A stretch of DNA of 64,000 nucleotides from Gammaproteobacteria bacterium (GTDB taxonomy: Bacteria > Pseudomonadota > Gammaproteobacteria > Thiohalobacterales > Thiohalobacteraceae): positions 62,001-126,000 of the forward strand of contig JAHJQQ010000019.1 in assembly GCA_018819175.1 (NCBI GenBank), in the 5' to 3' direction. A model generated the notes under the pieces. The model did no database searches and was not told the DNA's origin. It saw only the letters and a program-made list of their open reading frames with translations. A program made the translations under genes and the position numbers. Within the stretch, counting starts at the first letter, position 1, and every line of letters begins with the position of its first letter. This document shows, one piece after another, positions 15,950 through 24,236 of the stretch.

Positions 15950-16144
15950 CCTGCGCTCCTTGTGTAGAGTGCATCAAAGCCGGTCCCCGCCGCGGTTCGA
16001 TTCGCAGCAGGTGCAATGCTTCGATTCAGATGGCTATTTGCGCCTAGAATCCCTGTCCAGGTCAAGTGGTAACCTGCCTATGCAACTTCTCGGTAGGGGG
16101 CGGGGTCGGATGTAGGTATAGAAATTTTACGTAGGGAGGGCAGT

Positions 16145-16924
16145 ATGCGCGGATTATTGAGCGGTACCTATACGGGGATAGGCGCATTAATTGGGTTTGG
16201 GATGCTGATGTCTGGTTGTGCTGGTGCTGATAATGCCCCGTTGGTGCCGAATTATCAGGACGCCTTGACGCAGTTCCAGGCAGAAAGCAAGAACGCCAAA
16301 GACGCTCCGAAATTATCGGAGCAAGATAGACAGATCATGCAGGATTCGGGCGCGCAGCTGGCGGCTGCGATGCCTGAGCCGGGCCTTAAAGTCGGTGCGC
16401 GTGCGCCGGACTTCAGCTTGAAAGATGCCCAAGGCAACGTCGTGACCCTCAGCGAGGCGCTGAAACAGGGGCCGGTCATCCTGACCTTCTATCGCGGTGC
16501 CTGGTGTCCGTATTGCAATCTTCAGCTCAAATTATTAAGTGAGAGTCTTCCGCAGTTTGAACATTACGGCGCACAACTGATTGCTGTGACCCCTCAGCTT
16601 CCGGACAAATCTCTGGAGCAGGTCAACAAGGCGGGTTATCCCTTTGCGATCCTCAGCGATCTCGACAGTCAGGTGATGCGTGATTACAACCTCTATTTCG
16701 AGGTGCCGCCGGCACTCAACGAAGTCTATAAAAATGCCTTGGGATTGGATCTGGCTGAATACAATGGCGCCGGGCGTTATGTGCTGCCGGTGCCGGGCAC
16801 CTTCGTGATCGACAGCCGCGGGATTATCCGCGGGGCCTTCGCCAAGACCGATTACACTCAGCGCATGGAGCCCAGCGCCATTCTTGAAGTGCTCAAGACC
16901 ATGCCTGTGGTGACCATTCAGTAG
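16145..16924 (+). CDS. Peroxiredoxin-like (AhpC/TSA) lipoprotein
   Basis: The 259-residue protein has a lipoprotein signal with the lipobox LMSGC near residue 25. The AhpC/TSA domain begins with GARAPDFSLKDAQGN at about 83 and carries FYRGAWCPYCNLQL near 116-129, with a CxxC active site. This matches the peroxiredoxin-like group rather than classical two-cysteine peroxiredoxins. It probably acts in the periplasm as a thiol peroxidase or reductase. The ATG follows GGGAGGG. A TatD gene follows 35 bases downstream. Confidence 0.87.
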   Translation: MRGLLSGTYTGIGALIGFGMLMSGCAGADNAPLVPNYQDALTQFQAESKNAKDAPKLSEQDRQIMQDSGAQLAAAMPEPGLKVGARAPDFSLKDAQGNVVTLSEALKQGPVILTFYRGAWCPYCNLQLKLLSESLPQFEHYGAQLIAVTPQLPDKSLEQVNKAGYPFAILSDLDSQVMRDYNLYFEVPPALNEVYKNALGLDLAEYNGAGRYVLPVPGTFVIDSRGIIRGAFAKTDYTQRMEPSAILEVLKTMPVVTIQ

Positions 16925-16959
16925 TCCGGTTTGAGGGTGGGTTGCGATACACTGTGGCC

Positions 16960-17727
16960 ATGGAGCTGATAGATACTCACTGTCATATCGATGTCGAGGA
17001 TTTCGATCCGGACCGGGACGATATCCTCGCGCGTTGCCGGCGCCAGGGTATTGCGCGGCTGGTTGTGCCTGCCATACTCGCGGGCACCTGGCAGTCGTTG
17101 TTAGATCTCTGTCGGCGTGAGCCGGGGTTGCTGCCGGCGCTCGGACTGCATCCGGTTTATCTCACTCAGCACAGCGACGCGGATATCGCATCGCTCGCCA
17201 CCTGGGTTGAACGTGAAAAACCTATTGCCGTCGGCGAGATCGGTTTGGACTACTTTGTCGAGGCACTGGATCGCGAACGTCAGCAACAGCTGTTCGAGGC
17301 GCAGCTCCAGGTCGCTCACGATTCCGACCTGCCGATCATACTGCACGTGCGCAAGGCGCATGATCAGGTGTTGGCAACGCTTAAACGGTATAAAGTCCGT
17401 GGTGGTATCGCGCATGCCTTCAATGGCAGCCTGCAGCAGGCGCAGCACTATATCGATCTGGGCTTCAAGCTGGGTTTTGGCGGTATGTTGACCTATGAGC
17501 GTTCCAACAAACTGCGGCGACTGGCCAAGGAACTGCCGTTGGAGGTGTTGGTGTTGGAGACCGATGCACCTGATATGACGGTCGCGGCGCATCATGGTGA
17601 ACGCAACAGCCCGGAATACCTCCCTGATTGTCTGCAGGCGCTGGCGGAAGTTCGTGATGAGGATCCCGTCCATATCGCGGCCGCGACGACCCGTAATGCC
17701 GAGCAAGTACTCGGTTTGAGCCGTTGA
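16960..17727 (+). CDS. TatD-family metal-dependent hydrolase (YjjV-like)
   Basis: The 255-residue TIM-barrel enzyme shows the family metal ligands: DTHCHID at residues 4-10, VGEIGLDYF near 93, LHVRKAHD near 130, and LETDAPDM near 196. TatD proteins are Mg-dependent 3'-5' exonucleases or related phosphoesterases. The length suits the YjjV subgroup. I chose the ATG at 16960 because it puts DTHCH at the usual distance from the N terminus; a TTG upstream is in frame. It follows the peroxiredoxin-like gene closely and may be cotranscribed. Confidence 0.88.
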   Translation: MELIDTHCHIDVEDFDPDRDDILARCRRQGIARLVVPAILAGTWQSLLDLCRREPGLLPALGLHPVYLTQHSDADIASLATWVEREKPIAVGEIGLDYFVEALDRERQQQLFEAQLQVAHDSDLPIILHVRKAHDQVLATLKRYKVRGGIAHAFNGSLQQAQHYIDLGFKLGFGGMLTYERSNKLRRLAKELPLEVLVLETDAPDMTVAAHHGERNSPEYLPDCLQALAEVRDEDPVHIAAATTRNAEQVLGLSR

Positions 17728-17780
17728 AATTGGTGTCTTTCAGAAATGGGTTATTGCTCTGAGTTAACAATGGAAATGCG

Positions 17781-18029
17781 ATGAAATGCGTTATCTATAA
17801 AGGCGATAGAAAACAGGACACCTATCTCTATATCGAGCGCGAAGGGGATTTCAGCCGTGTGCCGGAGGCCCTGCTCAAAATGCTCGGTGTGCTGGAATGG
17901 GTCATGGCGTTGGAACTGACCCCAGAACGCACACTGGTACAGGCCGATCCTGAGCAGGTTCGCCGACAGCTCACAGAGCAGGGCTATTACTTGCAGATGC
18001 CGCCGCAGGACGATTCGATACTGCAATGA
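17781..18029 (+). CDS. ycgL: YcgL domain protein
   Basis: This 82-residue protein matches the small YcgL family found mainly in gammaproteobacteria, with the characteristic N terminus MKCVIYKGDRKQDTYLYIE, PEALLKMLG in the middle and RRQLTEQGYYLQMPP at the end. Structures of the family show a single alpha/beta fold of unknown biochemical role. It lies between tatD-like and the convergent lytic transglycosylase gene, ending 14 bases before the latter's stop. Confidence 0.92.
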   Translation: MKCVIYKGDRKQDTYLYIEREGDFSRVPEALLKMLGVLEWVMALELTPERTLVQADPEQVRRQLTEQGYYLQMPPQDDSILQ

Positions 18030-18043
18030 CCAAAGCGAAGCCG

Positions 18044-19966
18044 TCAGGTGGTCGGCGGCGCAGATACAGAACAGGATTGCAGATCCACGGTTCCGCCGGC
18101 ACTTAAGTTCTGATAAAGCGTCCAGAATTTCCCATCGACCTGTTTGACGCGCGGTTTTGCCTGCGGATTCAAAAAGCGTCCTGCAGCACGCGGGCCTGCG
18201 TTATAGGCGGCGTACGTCGCGCGCGCCAGATCGTCATGATTACCTGTTTTCCTGGCAATGGGCCGCGCATGGAGACGTAGATAGCGCAACAGAATGCGTG
18301 TCCCTACGGTGGCGTTATAACCAGTGTCTTTTTTCAGTCGCTCGATATCAAAGATGCCACGCCAGACACTGGGGTTGATCTGCATCAGGCCAATGCTCCC
18401 GCTCGGCGAACGCACATGGCTGATAGTGCCGTCTTGCTGCACATACTGTCGCCAACAACTTTCAATCAAGGCCGTTGTGGACAACAAGTAACTGAAATCG
18501 GCCGATTCCTCCGCAGTCAGTTTGGTTTGGGCAAGTTCCTGGGCACGCACGGCTTCAAGCAGTGCTGCGACCAGTATGCGGTAGACCTCCAGTTCTTCCG
18601 CTTTGGGCACCCAGGGATCAAGGCGTTCTGACAAATGCTGCATAATCTCAGGCGCTGACTCGGCCTGCGCCACGGGTATGAAAAAATCCAGCCAATGCCT
18701 GTTCAGCGAACTCGGCGGCACGGTTTGCGTCGGTGCCGGTGAAATAGGTGGCTGCTCGTCGCTTAGATTGAACAGATCCTGCAGGAATGGGTCCAGATCC
18801 CAATCGAACTTCAGTGGATCATCCAGATCCATGGGCCGCATCGCTCGAGCCAGCCGGCGCAACCCGTTTTCCGACATCTCGATGCTCAGGCCCGGCGCGG
18901 AAGAGTCCAGTACCATCAGTGCGTCGCCAGCGCTCAGGAATGAAAGGTAGGGCAGAAGCTGTCCACTTAACTGACCGCGTTGACCGGCCTCCATGATGAG
19001 ATCGCGTAAATCAGTCCAGGCGCGAATGAACAATTCGCGAGTTGGATCGCCGCTGGTCTGTTCGGCTTCCCCTGACAGTATTGCCGTTACCTGATAACGA
19101 CTGTTGAGCAGAATCTCCAGCAGCCGGATGCGGATGTCAGTGTCCTCTATTTTCAGGCCCAGGTTGCGGATGATGTACACGAGAAAGGCATCCCAGGATT
19201 GCGATGTCCGCTCGAAATTCGCGAGTTCTTCGCTGGACAAAGGTGTCTCTGTGGGGGCGGGTAGGATGTCAGTCAGAGCAAGATACTGATCCGGTACGTC
19301 AAGAACCAAAGGGATACTCAGCTCATTCTCGCCAACCTCCAGCACTGTGGCACGCACAGAGTTCAGGATGGCATCAAGTTGCTGTACCTGGGATTCGGGT
19401 ACAAAATTGTGCAGCACATTGGCCACTTCTGTACGCGGTGGTCGCAAGTCGATTTGAAACGCCTCCAGTCGTGGCCGCATGATCCGGGCCACCAGTTTCC
19501 AGACAATCTCGGCCACCAGGCTTTTATCGCCATTGTCATCAATCAATTCGGTGTCCAGCAGTCGGTAGCGCAGGAGATGATCGGGCGTGATGTAAGGCTC
19601 AAGCTCGAACTGGGCCTGCCCCTTCCAGGCGATGGCGCCATAGCAACTACCGAACCACTCCGGGCCGAATTTAAGATTGGCCTGGGTGTTCACCTTTAAT
19701 TTATCGCCCACGGATATCAGTTTCAGACCGGTCAATTGGATAAACCGACAGTCACCCTGACGGAAAATCTCAGCGGGGGTTGTGTCATGTGTCCCGAGCG
19801 CATCATTCAATGACGTCTGCAACACCGAAATCGGCAACCGTAGTGGCAGGGTTACTTCCGCGGACGAGGCGACGCTGCTCACCAACAGCGATAACAGGCT
19901 GGCAAACCAGATTGGCGCTGTGCGGTGGCGATAGAATGTAACGACGAGGTTCACGGTGGTATCCAT
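18044..19966 (-). CDS. Large periplasmic lytic transglycosylase (SLT domain)
   Basis: The 640-residue product has a signal peptide (residues about 12-36, ending VASSA/EV). A long N-terminal region (about 40-480) resembles no family I know. The C-terminal lysozyme-like SLT domain (about 485-620) has TTALIESCWRQ with the catalytic Glu, GSIGLMQINPSVW, YNATVGTRILLRYL and TYAAYNAGP. It would cleave peptidoglycan glycan strands, forming anhydro-muramic ends. I chose the ATG at 19966; a longer frame adds only Arg-rich residues. The big N-terminal part is unusual for this enzyme class. Confidence 0.85.
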   Translation of the reverse strand: MDTTVNLVVTFYRHRTAPIWFASLLSLLVSSVASSAEVTLPLRLPISVLQTSLNDALGTHDTTPAEIFRQGDCRFIQLTGLKLISVGDKLKVNTQANLKFGPEWFGSCYGAIAWKGQAQFELEPYITPDHLLRYRLLDTELIDDNGDKSLVAEIVWKLVARIMRPRLEAFQIDLRPPRTEVANVLHNFVPESQVQQLDAILNSVRATVLEVGENELSIPLVLDVPDQYLALTDILPAPTETPLSSEELANFERTSQSWDAFLVYIIRNLGLKIEDTDIRIRLLEILLNSRYQVTAILSGEAEQTSGDPTRELFIRAWTDLRDLIMEAGQRGQLSGQLLPYLSFLSAGDALMVLDSSAPGLSIEMSENGLRRLARAMRPMDLDDPLKFDWDLDPFLQDLFNLSDEQPPISPAPTQTVPPSSLNRHWLDFFIPVAQAESAPEIMQHLSERLDPWVPKAEELEVYRILVAALLEAVRAQELAQTKLTAEESADFSYLLSTTALIESCWRQYVQQDGTISHVRSPSGSIGLMQINPSVWRGIFDIERLKKDTGYNATVGTRILLRYLRLHARPIARKTGNHDDLARATYAAYNAGPRAAGRFLNPQAKPRVKQVDGKFWTLYQNLSAGGTVDLQSCSVSAPPTT

Positions 19967-20092
19967 GCGGGTTGTCCGCGGCGAATATCTAGAGGCGCGC
20001 CGCATATTTACACGGCATTCTGAATAATATCCATAGTCCCGAAGATAGCGGGCTACCGATGTTCAATAAGTAATGTCGACTGCAAATCGCGG

Positions 20093-20328
20093 ACAAAAAA
20101 AACCCCGCCTTGTTAGGCGGGGAAATGTCTCGATATCGCCCCCTGTTAACCACCATCGGCGTTGCGCGAACCACATGGCAGTGAATATAGCGAACCGAGT
20201 TGCGTCCGATACTCGCAAGGCCACGAAAAGCGTAGGCCAGTGCTGGAAACTGCGGGTACCGGGTGCCCGGACCAGAGGTCCGAAGCGAAGCCATAGTTTA
20301 GCCTGTTTGGGCCCCAAATCGAGAGGGG
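20093..20328 (-). ncRNA. Putative structured RNA of about 200 nt with its own terminator
   Basis: On the reverse strand TCTCGAT (20324-20318) pairs with ATCGAGA (20134-20128), and a second pairing joins CTATGGC with GCCGATGG further in, so the ends of a roughly 197-nt segment close on each other. Inside are a strong GGACC/GGTCC hairpin and further GC-rich helices. A perfect terminator follows at once. No protein frame fits. The size and closed-rod shape recall 6S RNA, but I see no diagnostic 6S sequence, so the identity is open. Confidence 0.5.
20095..20122 (-). terminator. Rho-independent terminator
   Basis: On the reverse strand CCCCGCC and GGCGGGG form a 7-base stem around TAACAA, followed by eight T residues. 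It ends whatever is transcribed leftward from about 20.33 kb and insulates the lytic transglycosylase gene. Confidence 0.92.
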
Positions 20329-20718
20329 TAATTAAGTATTTTTTTGCTGATGAGGCGGCCTGACAGAGATCCGCAAAATCCCTAATAATTCGCCTTGCAT
20401 GCCCTGTAACTGTATGAAAAATATAATTATAAAAATTGCGTCACGATAAACGATATCATCGGTTTGAATGTGCTCTGAGCGGGTATATTACCCAAACATG
20501 TCTGCAGATCAGTGGGTTGTATTAACCATTAGAAATGTGGTGAAGAAACGAGGCGTTTTCCTGACAAATCCGGACATGACTTGATCTTACTTTTAGATCC
20601 AGTCTAAATGGTGACTGGGACTGCCTGCTGGACCCTCGAGGGGGTCGGGTGGGGGGTAATCCTAAGGAGCGGGGCCGACACCTGAACATTCCTTCGAATC
20701 CATTTTGGATTAGCGATA
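20329..20718. other. Gene-free stretch upstream of DUF488
   Basis: About 390 bases hold no convincing gene. The left half is AT-rich (for example around 20415-20460) and would contain the promoter of the putative leftward RNA. The right half contains a GACCC/GGGTC hairpin near 20630 and a G-rich run near 20650, possibly a leader of the next gene. No known riboswitch is recognised. Confidence 0.5.
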
Positions 20719-21294
20719 ATGGAGAGCATGACGACCACACTACATACACTTGGGCATGCCAACCGCAGTTTCGATGAGTTAGCGTCGATGTTGCAATTGG
20801 CAGGCGTCATGACGCTGGTCGATGTGCGACAGCATCCTCAGTCAGCACAGCATCCACATTTTGCTCAGGAAAGTCTGCGTGTCGCGCTGGAAGGGGTGGG
20901 CATTCAATATCATTGGGCGGGTCGTCAACTGGGTGGTCATCGGCAGCCGCAGGCAACGTCACGGCACACTGCGTTAACGGATGTGGGTCTGCGTGGGTAT
21001 GCTGACTATATGGATGGCGACGCCTTCAAAAAGGGTGTCGCGCAATTACTTAATCTGGCCACTCGCGCGTCCACGGCCATGTTGTGCGCAGAAGCGGAGC
21101 CGTTGCACTGTCACCGTTCGTTGATCGCTGATTATCTGACTCTTCAGGGGATTGAGGTCATTCATCTCATAGCGCCAGGACAGAGCCGATCTCATTCATT
21201 GCGCGCGGAAGTACGCCGGGAATCACAGCAGTTGGTCTATGATCGATCAGCGGCGGTGGATGCGGCGATAAATATCGAAGGGAATACACCATGA
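20719..21294 (+). CDS. DUF488 family protein
   Basis: The 191-residue product has the DUF488 marks: TLGHANRSFDELASMLQLAG at the N terminus, LVDVRQHPQS, the mid motif LGGHRQ, and CAEAEPLHCHRSLIADYL, whose Cys/His pair is conserved. The biochemical role of the family is not settled. The msrA gene overlaps its stop (ATGA), so the two are cotranslated and a link to oxidative repair is possible. An alternative ATG three codons later also has a partial ribosome-binding site. Confidence 0.87.
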   Translation: MESMTTTLHTLGHANRSFDELASMLQLAGVMTLVDVRQHPQSAQHPHFAQESLRVALEGVGIQYHWAGRQLGGHRQPQATSRHTALTDVGLRGYADYMDGDAFKKGVAQLLNLATRASTAMLCAEAEPLHCHRSLIADYLTLQGIEVIHLIAPGQSRSHSLRAEVRRESQQLVYDRSAAVDAAINIEGNTP

Positions 21295-21926
21295 TGGAAT
21301 TACACAAACCAATGAGCATACCCTCTGCAGCAGAGGCCTTACCGGGTCGCAGTGAACCTATGCGGGTACCGGAGAGACATTTTGTGAACGGTAACCCGCT
21401 TCAGCCGCCGTTTCCGGAGGGTTATGCACAAGTGATATTCGGCCTGGGATGCTTCTGGGGAGCAGAGCGCAAGTTTTGGCAGACCCAAGGCGTGTTCACA
21501 ACCGCAGTGGGTTATTCGGCCGGACATACACCCAATCCCAGCTATAAAGAGGTCTGCTCGGGATTGACCGGGCATAATGAGGTCGTCCTGGTTGTATTTG
21601 ATCCGGAACAGGTCACTTTTGAGGCACTGCTTAAAATCTTCTGGGAGTCACATAACCCCACTCAAGGCATGCGCCAAGGCAATGATACCGGGACCCAATA
21701 TCGTTCCGGCATTTATGCCTTTACCGATGCCCAGCTCAACGCGGCGAAGAATTCCCTGGATGCCTATCAACAGGTCTTGACCCAAGCCGGGCGTGGTGCG
21801 ATCACTACCGAGATTCTGCCGGCAACGACGTTTTATTACGCAGAGGATTATCACCAACAGTATCTGGCCAAGAATCCCGGTGGTTATTGCGGACTGGGAG
21901 GTTGCGGCATCCAGTATCCTGAGTAA
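21291..21926 (+). CDS. msrA: Peptide-methionine (S)-S-oxide reductase MsrA
   Basis: MsrA reduces methionine-S-sulfoxide in proteins. The 211-residue protein has the catalytic motif FGLGCFWGAERKFW near residue 54, then TAVGYSAGHTPNPSYKEVCS, and the recycling cysteines in the C-terminal NPGGYCGLGGCG. The N-terminal 45 residues extend beyond the minimal domain, as in many proteobacterial MsrA. The start overlaps the DUF488 stop by four bases. The absence of a signal peptide points to the cytoplasm. Confidence 0.95.
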   Translation: MMELHKPMSIPSAAEALPGRSEPMRVPERHFVNGNPLQPPFPEGYAQVIFGLGCFWGAERKFWQTQGVFTTAVGYSAGHTPNPSYKEVCSGLTGHNEVVLVVFDPEQVTFEALLKIFWESHNPTQGMRQGNDTGTQYRSGIYAFTDAQLNAAKNSLDAYQQVLTQAGRGAITTEILPATTFYYAEDYHQQYLAKNPGGYCGLGGCGIQYPE

Positions 21927-21974
21927 GTGTTCGTATTACTTAAGGAGCCTCTGATTAATAACCTGAGCTGTACT

Positions 21975-22469
21975 TTATGGCCGACCCATGCCGGTATGTG
22001 GAGCCTGTTCGTAAGCCTTTGGCTCGGGTTTGTGCCTCCGTGGCGCTGGTCGGTATGGGGGCCTAGGCGGATAATTTTGATAGGGTGGGTAGGGAACGAA
22101 GAAAGGGTAAGGCAACATACGGCTGCCGGCGTCATATTCAGGCTCATTCGACTGAGTTGGCTGCTCAGGCGCCACCGTTTTGTCCACTTGTTGTCGGCGT
22201 TCCAATTCGCGCTGCTGTCGTGCAAGCTCCAAGTCGCGGGAGACTGCCCGCAATGATTCCAGGCGTTCTTCCAGGGATACCGCAGAAGGTGGATTCTGTA
22301 GTCTGATAGTTTCAAGCTGCTGAACATCCTCGACTGGTGGAAACTGGCTGAAGTGACGCACCCCCTCGGAGTCTATCCAAGTACTGACGGTGGATTCACC
22401 CCATGCCACAGAAATTCCAGCTGCTGCCAGAGCGATACTTAATGCTGCTGATAGCCGGAGAATCGTCAT
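21975..22469 (-). CDS. Exported DUF4124-type protein
   Basis: The 164-residue product has a signal peptide (residues 1-24) and then the short DUF4124 module STVSTWIDSEGVRHFSQFPP. A coiled-coil stretch rich in Glu, Arg and Gln follows (about 65-100), ending in a Pro/Tyr-rich tail with PPYQNYPPRPPYRPAP. Such proteins are common, exported and poorly characterised in gammaproteobacteria. It is convergent with msrA. Confidence 0.78.
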   Translation of the reverse strand: MTILRLSAALSIALAAAGISVAWGESTVSTWIDSEGVRHFSQFPPVEDVQQLETIRLQNPPSAVSLEERLESLRAVSRDLELARQQRELERRQQVDKTVAPEQPTQSNEPEYDAGSRMLPYPFFVPYPPYQNYPPRPPYRPAPRRHKPEPKAYEQAPHTGMGRP

Positions 22470-22588
22470 GGTGATTTCCTGATATAAGCTATTAGCCCAG
22501 TCGAACAGTACTTTACATAATGGGGCGACAGAAACAGCTGGCGTATAATGAACATGAATTTACTGATCCTAGAGGCAAGGATAGGACC

Positions 22589-23254
22589 ATGGACTTTCCA
22601 GATCAGGTATTTTCGAGTGTAGTTCACATTCCGGCTAACCTGATAGCCTTGGCGTGGGTTGTATGGGCATTGATCCGACTGCCGCGCGAACGTCTCTATG
22701 ACAACCGTTTCACCCATGTCTATTTCGGTGCCTGTGTCGGTGTACTGGTATTGTGGAGTATCCATGCCGGCGTGCCGCCGACACTGCATTTTCACCTGTT
22801 AGGCGTGACGGCGCTGACGCTGATGTTTGGTTGGCAATATGCATCACTCGGTGTCGCCTTGGTCCTGATCGGGACGACCCTGAATGGGCAAGGCAGCTGG
22901 GCCACGTTCGGTGTGAATCTGCTCTGCATGGGCGCAATTCCAATCGGCCTGAGTTGGGGATTGTTGCGCTGGACACAACGTCGACTGCCCCATAATTTTT
23001 TCATCTACGTCTACATCAATGCCTTTCTTGCCTCTGGACTCAGTATGCTGGCGACCGGTACTGCCGCAGTGGGTTTGTTATGGCTTACCGGTGTCCACAC
23101 GCCGGAATGGCTGGGTTATCAGTATCTACCTTATTTCCCGCTGATGGCTTTCTCCGAGGCGGTGATGAATGGCATGATAATGACGCTGTTGGTGGCGTTG
23201 CGCCCGGATTGGGTTTGCAGCTTTGACGATGACCTTTATATCAAGGGGAAGTGA
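22589..23254 (+). CDS. CbiM-like energy-coupling-factor permease
   Basis: The 221-residue membrane protein has six or so hydrophobic segments and resembles the CbiM/NikM substrate-binding permease of ECF transporters for cobalt or nickel, including the late motif FPLMAFSEAVMNGMI. No CbiN, CbiQ or CbiO subunit is encoded nearby, so it may work alone or with distant partners. The canonical N-terminal MHI(M/P) metal site is shifted: VVHIPANLIALAW lies at residues 11-23. I chose the ATG at 22589, which follows AGGATAGGA. A CDF transporter follows at once. Confidence 0.75.
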   Translation: MDFPDQVFSSVVHIPANLIALAWVVWALIRLPRERLYDNRFTHVYFGACVGVLVLWSIHAGVPPTLHFHLLGVTALTLMFGWQYASLGVALVLIGTTLNGQGSWATFGVNLLCMGAIPIGLSWGLLRWTQRRLPHNFFIYVYINAFLASGLSMLATGTAAVGLLWLTGVHTPEWLGYQYLPYFPLMAFSEAVMNGMIMTLLVALRPDWVCSFDDDLYIKGK

Positions 23255-23289
23255 CCGGAAGCCCAGGTCTAGGGCAGCGTCGACGTTAC

Positions 23290-24189
23290 ATGGGACACAC
23301 ACACGCGCCACCAAATTACAATCGTGCCTTTGCCGTGGCGATAACACTCAACATGGCCTTCGTGGTTGCCGAGGCGGGTGCCGGCTGGTACGGTAACTCG
23401 TTGGCTTTGCTCGCAGATGCGGGCCACAACCTGGGTGATGTCCTGAGCTTGTTGTTGGCCTGGGGGAGTCGCTATCTGACGGGGAGAGCTGCCACCACCC
23501 GACGCACTTATGGTCTGCGCCGCAGTTCTATTCTGGCTGCTCTGACGAATGCTATCCTGCTCCTGCTCGCCGTCGGTGCCATCGGTTGGGAGGCCCTGAC
23601 GCGGTTGTCGGAATCCGCTTATGCAAACGGCAAGGTGGTGATGATCGTGGCTGCAATCGGCGTGGTCATCAACGGCGCAACAGCCTTGTTGTTTATGCGC
23701 GGTCGTCATGACGATCTCAATATTCGCGGCGCCTATTTGCATATGGCCGCCGACGCTGCCGTGTCATTGGGTGTGGTCGTGGCGGGAGGCTTGATCCTAG
23801 TCACTCAGTGGCACTGGTTGGATCCCGCTGTCAGCTTGGTGATTGTTGTGGTTATTGCCTACAGCAGCTGGAGCTTGTTCCGCGAATCATTGGATTTGGC
23901 CCTGGATGCAGTGCCCGAAGCGATCAATCCGGCCTTTGTAGAGCATTATCTACAATCGTTGCCGGAAGTCAGTAGTGTGCATCATCTGCATATCTGGGCC
24001 ATGAGTACCACCGAAGTGGCGTTGACCGCACATTTGGTCAAGCGGGATGCGCGTCTCGACGATACGTTTCTACAACGCGTACATAGCGAGTTGCACGACC
24101 AGTTTGGGATCGGGCATGCAACCTTGCAATTGGAATCAGGTGAGATGGCGGATTGCGCTACCAGTGATTCGTCTGTGCAGCACCGCTGA
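23290..24189 (+). CDS. Cation diffusion facilitator (zinc/cobalt efflux, CzcD-like)
   Basis: The 299-residue protein has six membrane segments with the two metal-site motifs of CDF transporters: LLADAGHNLGD in segment 2 and AYLHMAADAAVSLG in segment 5. A cytoplasmic domain with VHHLHIWAMSTTEVALTAH follows. It exports Zn2+ or a similar ion by proton antiport. The N terminus GHTHAPPNYNR has a short histidine patch. A GTG at 23251 overlapping the preceding stop is a possible earlier start. Together with the CbiM-like gene it suggests a metal-homeostasis pair. Confidence 0.9.
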   Translation: MGHTHAPPNYNRAFAVAITLNMAFVVAEAGAGWYGNSLALLADAGHNLGDVLSLLLAWGSRYLTGRAATTRRTYGLRRSSILAALTNAILLLLAVGAIGWEALTRLSESAYANGKVVMIVAAIGVVINGATALLFMRGRHDDLNIRGAYLHMAADAAVSLGVVVAGGLILVTQWHWLDPAVSLVIVVVIAYSSWSLFRESLDLALDAVPEAINPAFVEHYLQSLPEVSSVHHLHIWAMSTTEVALTAHLVKRDARLDDTFLQRVHSELHDQFGIGHATLQLESGEMADCATSDSSVQHR

Positions 24190-24236
24190 TTGTTCAGAAT
24201 ACGATCTGATACAAAGAATAGAAGGGCTTATTTCAG

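Noticed and set aside
20063..20363. Frames of 84 to 101 codons over the putative RNA
   Set aside because: The strong terminator and complementary ends explain the region better; the translated sequences are Arg/Pro-rich shadows.
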